A DNA stretch of 8,049 bases from an uncultured Aquabacterium sp. (GTDB lineage Bacteria; Pseudomonadota; Gammaproteobacteria; Burkholderiales; Burkholderiaceae_C): assembly GCA_937923225.1 (NCBI GenBank), contig CALAKR010000372.1, positions 1 to 8,049 on the forward strand, written 5' to 3'. Each line of letters begins with the position of its first letter. The first letter of the stretch is position 1. Positions 6,805 through 8,049 of this stretch are shown piece after piece. The position numbers and the translations under genes are program-made. The notes below the pieces were generated by a model that worked only from the letters and a program-made list of their open reading frames with translations, had not been told where the DNA came from and searched no databases.

Positions 6805-7574
6805 CTCATCGTCCTCTTTTTCTGTCCTTCCGGTGCCGTGCGCGAAGGGGCTCGCGGAGCCACCGATGCACGCACACGGGCTTCATGTTCAACCAGGGCT
6901 TCGCCATAGCCCACCAGGCGTTCGAGCACCTGCATCATCGCCTTGGGGCCCTTGAGCAACGTAGGCGCCAGGATCTGCATGAACTCGCGCGACACGCCGT
7001 AGTCCTGCACCATGGCCACCAACGCGAACGCCAGCTGATGCAAGGCATCGTCCGGCTTGCTGGCACCCGCATGCCGCGCCAGCAGCAGCACCAGGCGCTG
7101 GTGGTAAGGCTGGATGTGGCTGACCATCACGTCCTTGTAATCGGGCGTGGGCTCGACCATCTCACGCAGGTGGACCCGCATCAGCCAGGTGGACAGTTCA
7201 TCCTGTCCCCAGGGGCACAGCAGGGCCGCCACGAAGCGGCGCAGCGATTCGCGCAGGGGCAACCCCGGCTCATCGAACTGTTCGAAATCCTCCCCAAGGT
7301 CCTCCAGCGGCTTGCACAGCACCGCCCGGTACAGCCCGGCCTTGTCCCCGAAATAGTAGTGGATGGAGGCCACGTTCAGCCCGGCAGCCTGGCAAATCTC
7401 CCTCGTCGAAGCCTTGGCAAAGCCTTTCTCCGAGAAGATCCTGGTGGCTTCCCACAACAGTCGCCCGCGCGCACGTGCGCCACGGTCGGACGTGGCATCG
7501 TCCGGCCGTGCCTTGTCGGGCGCCTCGTCAAAATCAAGCGCTTGTTTGATTTTCATGCGCTGATGGTAACGCAT
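6801..7574 (-). CDS. TetR-family transcriptional repressor, CecR-like
   Basis: This regulator has up to 257 residues and very likely represses its own efflux operon, releasing DNA when it binds a pump substrate. The N-terminal helix-turn-helix domain spans about 35-84, with the characteristic recognition region LNVASIHYYFGDKAGLY at 66-82. The remainder is helical and resembles the ligand domain of the E. coli CecR (YbiH) type, which is tentative. It heads the operon and overlaps the adaptor gene by four bases. The start is uncertain: ATG at 7574 or ATG at 7556 (residue 7, MKIKQAL). Neither has a clear Shine-Dalgarno sequence. The second start places the shared motif GCGTTACCA seven bases upstream, mirroring the divergent hydrolase gene, so I lean slightly towards it. 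The C-terminal basic tail is extended and low in complexity. Confidence 0.92.
   Translation of the reverse strand: MRYHQRMKIKQALDFDEAPDKARPDDATSDRGARARGRLLWEATRIFSEKGFAKASTREICQAAGLNVASIHYYFGDKAGLYRAVLCKPLEDLGEDFEQFDEPGLPLRESLRRFVAALLCPWGQDELSTWLMRVHLREMVEPTPDYKDVMVSHIQPYHQRLVLLLARHAGASKPDDALHQLAFALVAMVQDYGVSREFMQILAPTLLKGPKAMMQVLERLVGYGEALVEHEARVRASVAPRAPSRTAPEGQKKRTMR
6812..6817 (-). promoter_or_regulatory. Ribosome-binding site of the adaptor gene, inside the repressor gene
   Basis: On the minus strand AGAGGA, preceded by an A-run, lies seven bases before the adaptor ATG. These bases encode the Lys-Lys-Arg tail of the TetR-family protein, so the repressor's last codons serve as the adaptor's translation signal. 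Confidence 0.7.
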
Positions 7575-7640
7575 GAACCGGCGATACCGGACATGCCCCT
7601 GCCCCCGCAGGGTTAGGATCCTGGCTACTTCGCGTTACCA
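7564..7640. promoter_or_regulatory. Divergent control region with nested inverted repeats (candidate operator)
   Basis: This stretch covers the region between the repressor and hydrolase genes. Outer arms TGGTAACGC (7564-7572) and GCGTTACCA (7632-7640) are exact reverse complements. Inside are GCATG (7571-7575) with CATGC (7592-7596), enclosing two CCGG sites, and CCCTGC (7597-7602) with GCAGGG (7607-7612) around four C. TetR repressors of divergent or self-controlled operons usually bind dyads in this position. I saw no convincing -35/-10 pair; TAGGAT at 7614-7619 is a poor -10 candidate for the hydrolase. Confidence 0.5.
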
Positions 7641-7649
7641 AATCCCCCG

Positions 7650-8049
7650 ATGCAACTGATTGCCTGGGCCTACGACACCCGAGACGGTTTCACCCTGCGC
7701 GGCTGGCACACCCCGCCGTCCGGCAAACCGCTGATCCACTTCATCCACGGCAATGGCTTTTGCGCCCGCGCGTACGAGCCGATGCTGCGCGCGCTGAGCA
7801 AGCACTTTGATCTTTGGCTCAGCGATGTGCAGGGGCATGGCGACAGTGATGCCGGCGAGCGCTTCGTCGGCTGGAACCGGTGTGCGGACCTGGCTGTGGA
7901 GGCCTTCAAGCACCACCAGCACGATCTGTTCGGCGCCGTGCCCTGCTTCGGGCTGGGCCACAGCTTCGGCGGCGTGCTCACCTGCCTGGCCATGGCTGAG
8001 CACCCTCGCCTGTTCAAGCGGACCGTGCTGCTGGACCCGGTGCTGTTCC
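7650..8049 (+). CDS. Alpha/beta hydrolase, N-terminal part (cut by window end)
   Basis: The first 133 codons of an open frame continue past the window edge. It belongs to the alpha/beta hydrolase fold: the HGNG oxyanion-hole motif is at residues 33-36, the strand and turn DVQGHGDSD at 59-67, and the nucleophile elbow GHSFGG at 103-108, making Ser105 the probable catalytic nucleophile. The acid and histidine of the triad would lie in the missing part. There is no signal peptide, so it is probably cytoplasmic. Members cleave esters, lactones, peptides or other bonds, and the substrate cannot be told. The gene is divergent from the TetR-family repressor with a gap of about 75-93 bases and may share its control. 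The ATG at 7650 has no good Shine-Dalgarno sequence; the bases before it are C-rich. Confidence 0.9.
   Translation, partial: MQLIAWAYDTRDGFTLRGWHTPPSGKPLIHFIHGNGFCARAYEPMLRALSKHFDLWLSDVQGHGDSDAGERFVGWNRCADLAVEAFKHHQHDLFGAVPCFGLGHSFGGVLTCLAMAEHPRLFKRTVLLDPVLF

Noticed and set aside
1413..7640. Shared CGTTAC core between the copy 2 dyad and the divergent repressor region, suggesting one regulator for both
   Set aside because: A hexamer is expected several times by chance in 8 kb on two strands, and it also occurs inside the pump gene. The longer flanks do not match.
7635..8003. Minus-strand open frames opposite the right end
   Set aside because: The plus strand carries a hydrolase with HGNG and GHSFGG motifs in order, so the antisense frames here are shadows.

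Overview
The window is GC-rich DNA that most resembles a betaproteobacterium of the order Burkholderiales. This is an inference from two secreted proteins with the PEP-CTERM sorting signal (VPEPST, hydrophobic segment, RRARK tail), from the GC-rich coding style, and from an RND efflux operon typical of such genomes. No marker allows a genus or species call.

Left part (1-2400, + strand): two tandem paralogous genes encode exported PEP-CTERM proteins of 282 and 268 residues. They share a nearly identical ribosome-binding leader, signal peptide, sorting tail and long stretches of the body. DNA similarity is patchy: blocks of 99-100% identity alternate with a block near 73%, which looks like gene conversion or a recent duplication with selected variable patches. 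The 646-base gap between them (899-1544) holds no convincing gene. It does hold a perfect 13-bp hairpin, several smaller dyads, an AT-richer stretch that is probably the promoter region of the second gene, and a short terminator-like hairpin just before that gene's leader. The exosortase that would process these proteins is not in the window.

Middle (2401-2530): a strong hairpin with A- and T-tracts on its two sides lies between the convergent second PEP-CTERM gene and the efflux operon, and should terminate transcription from both sides.

Right part (2531-7574, - strand): a three-gene operon, read from right to left, encodes a TetR-family repressor (CecR-like), an RND periplasmic adaptor and an HAE1-type RND inner-membrane pump. 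Each gene joins the next through a 4-base ATGA overlap, so the three are probably co-transcribed and translationally coupled, with the repressor controlling its own operon. No outer-membrane channel gene is present, so the pump probably uses a TolC-like partner encoded elsewhere.

Right edge (7650-8049, + strand): the first 133 codons of an alpha/beta hydrolase run off the window, divergent from the repressor gene. The short region between the divergent genes is dense in inverted repeats, including two perfect 9-bp arms placed 7-9 bases before a start codon on each side; it is the best candidate for the repressor's operator.

I found no CRISPR array, insertion sequence, tRNA or rRNA, and nothing that is clearly an undescribed system. 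The most unusual features are the mosaic PEP-CTERM pair and the symmetric divergent control region.
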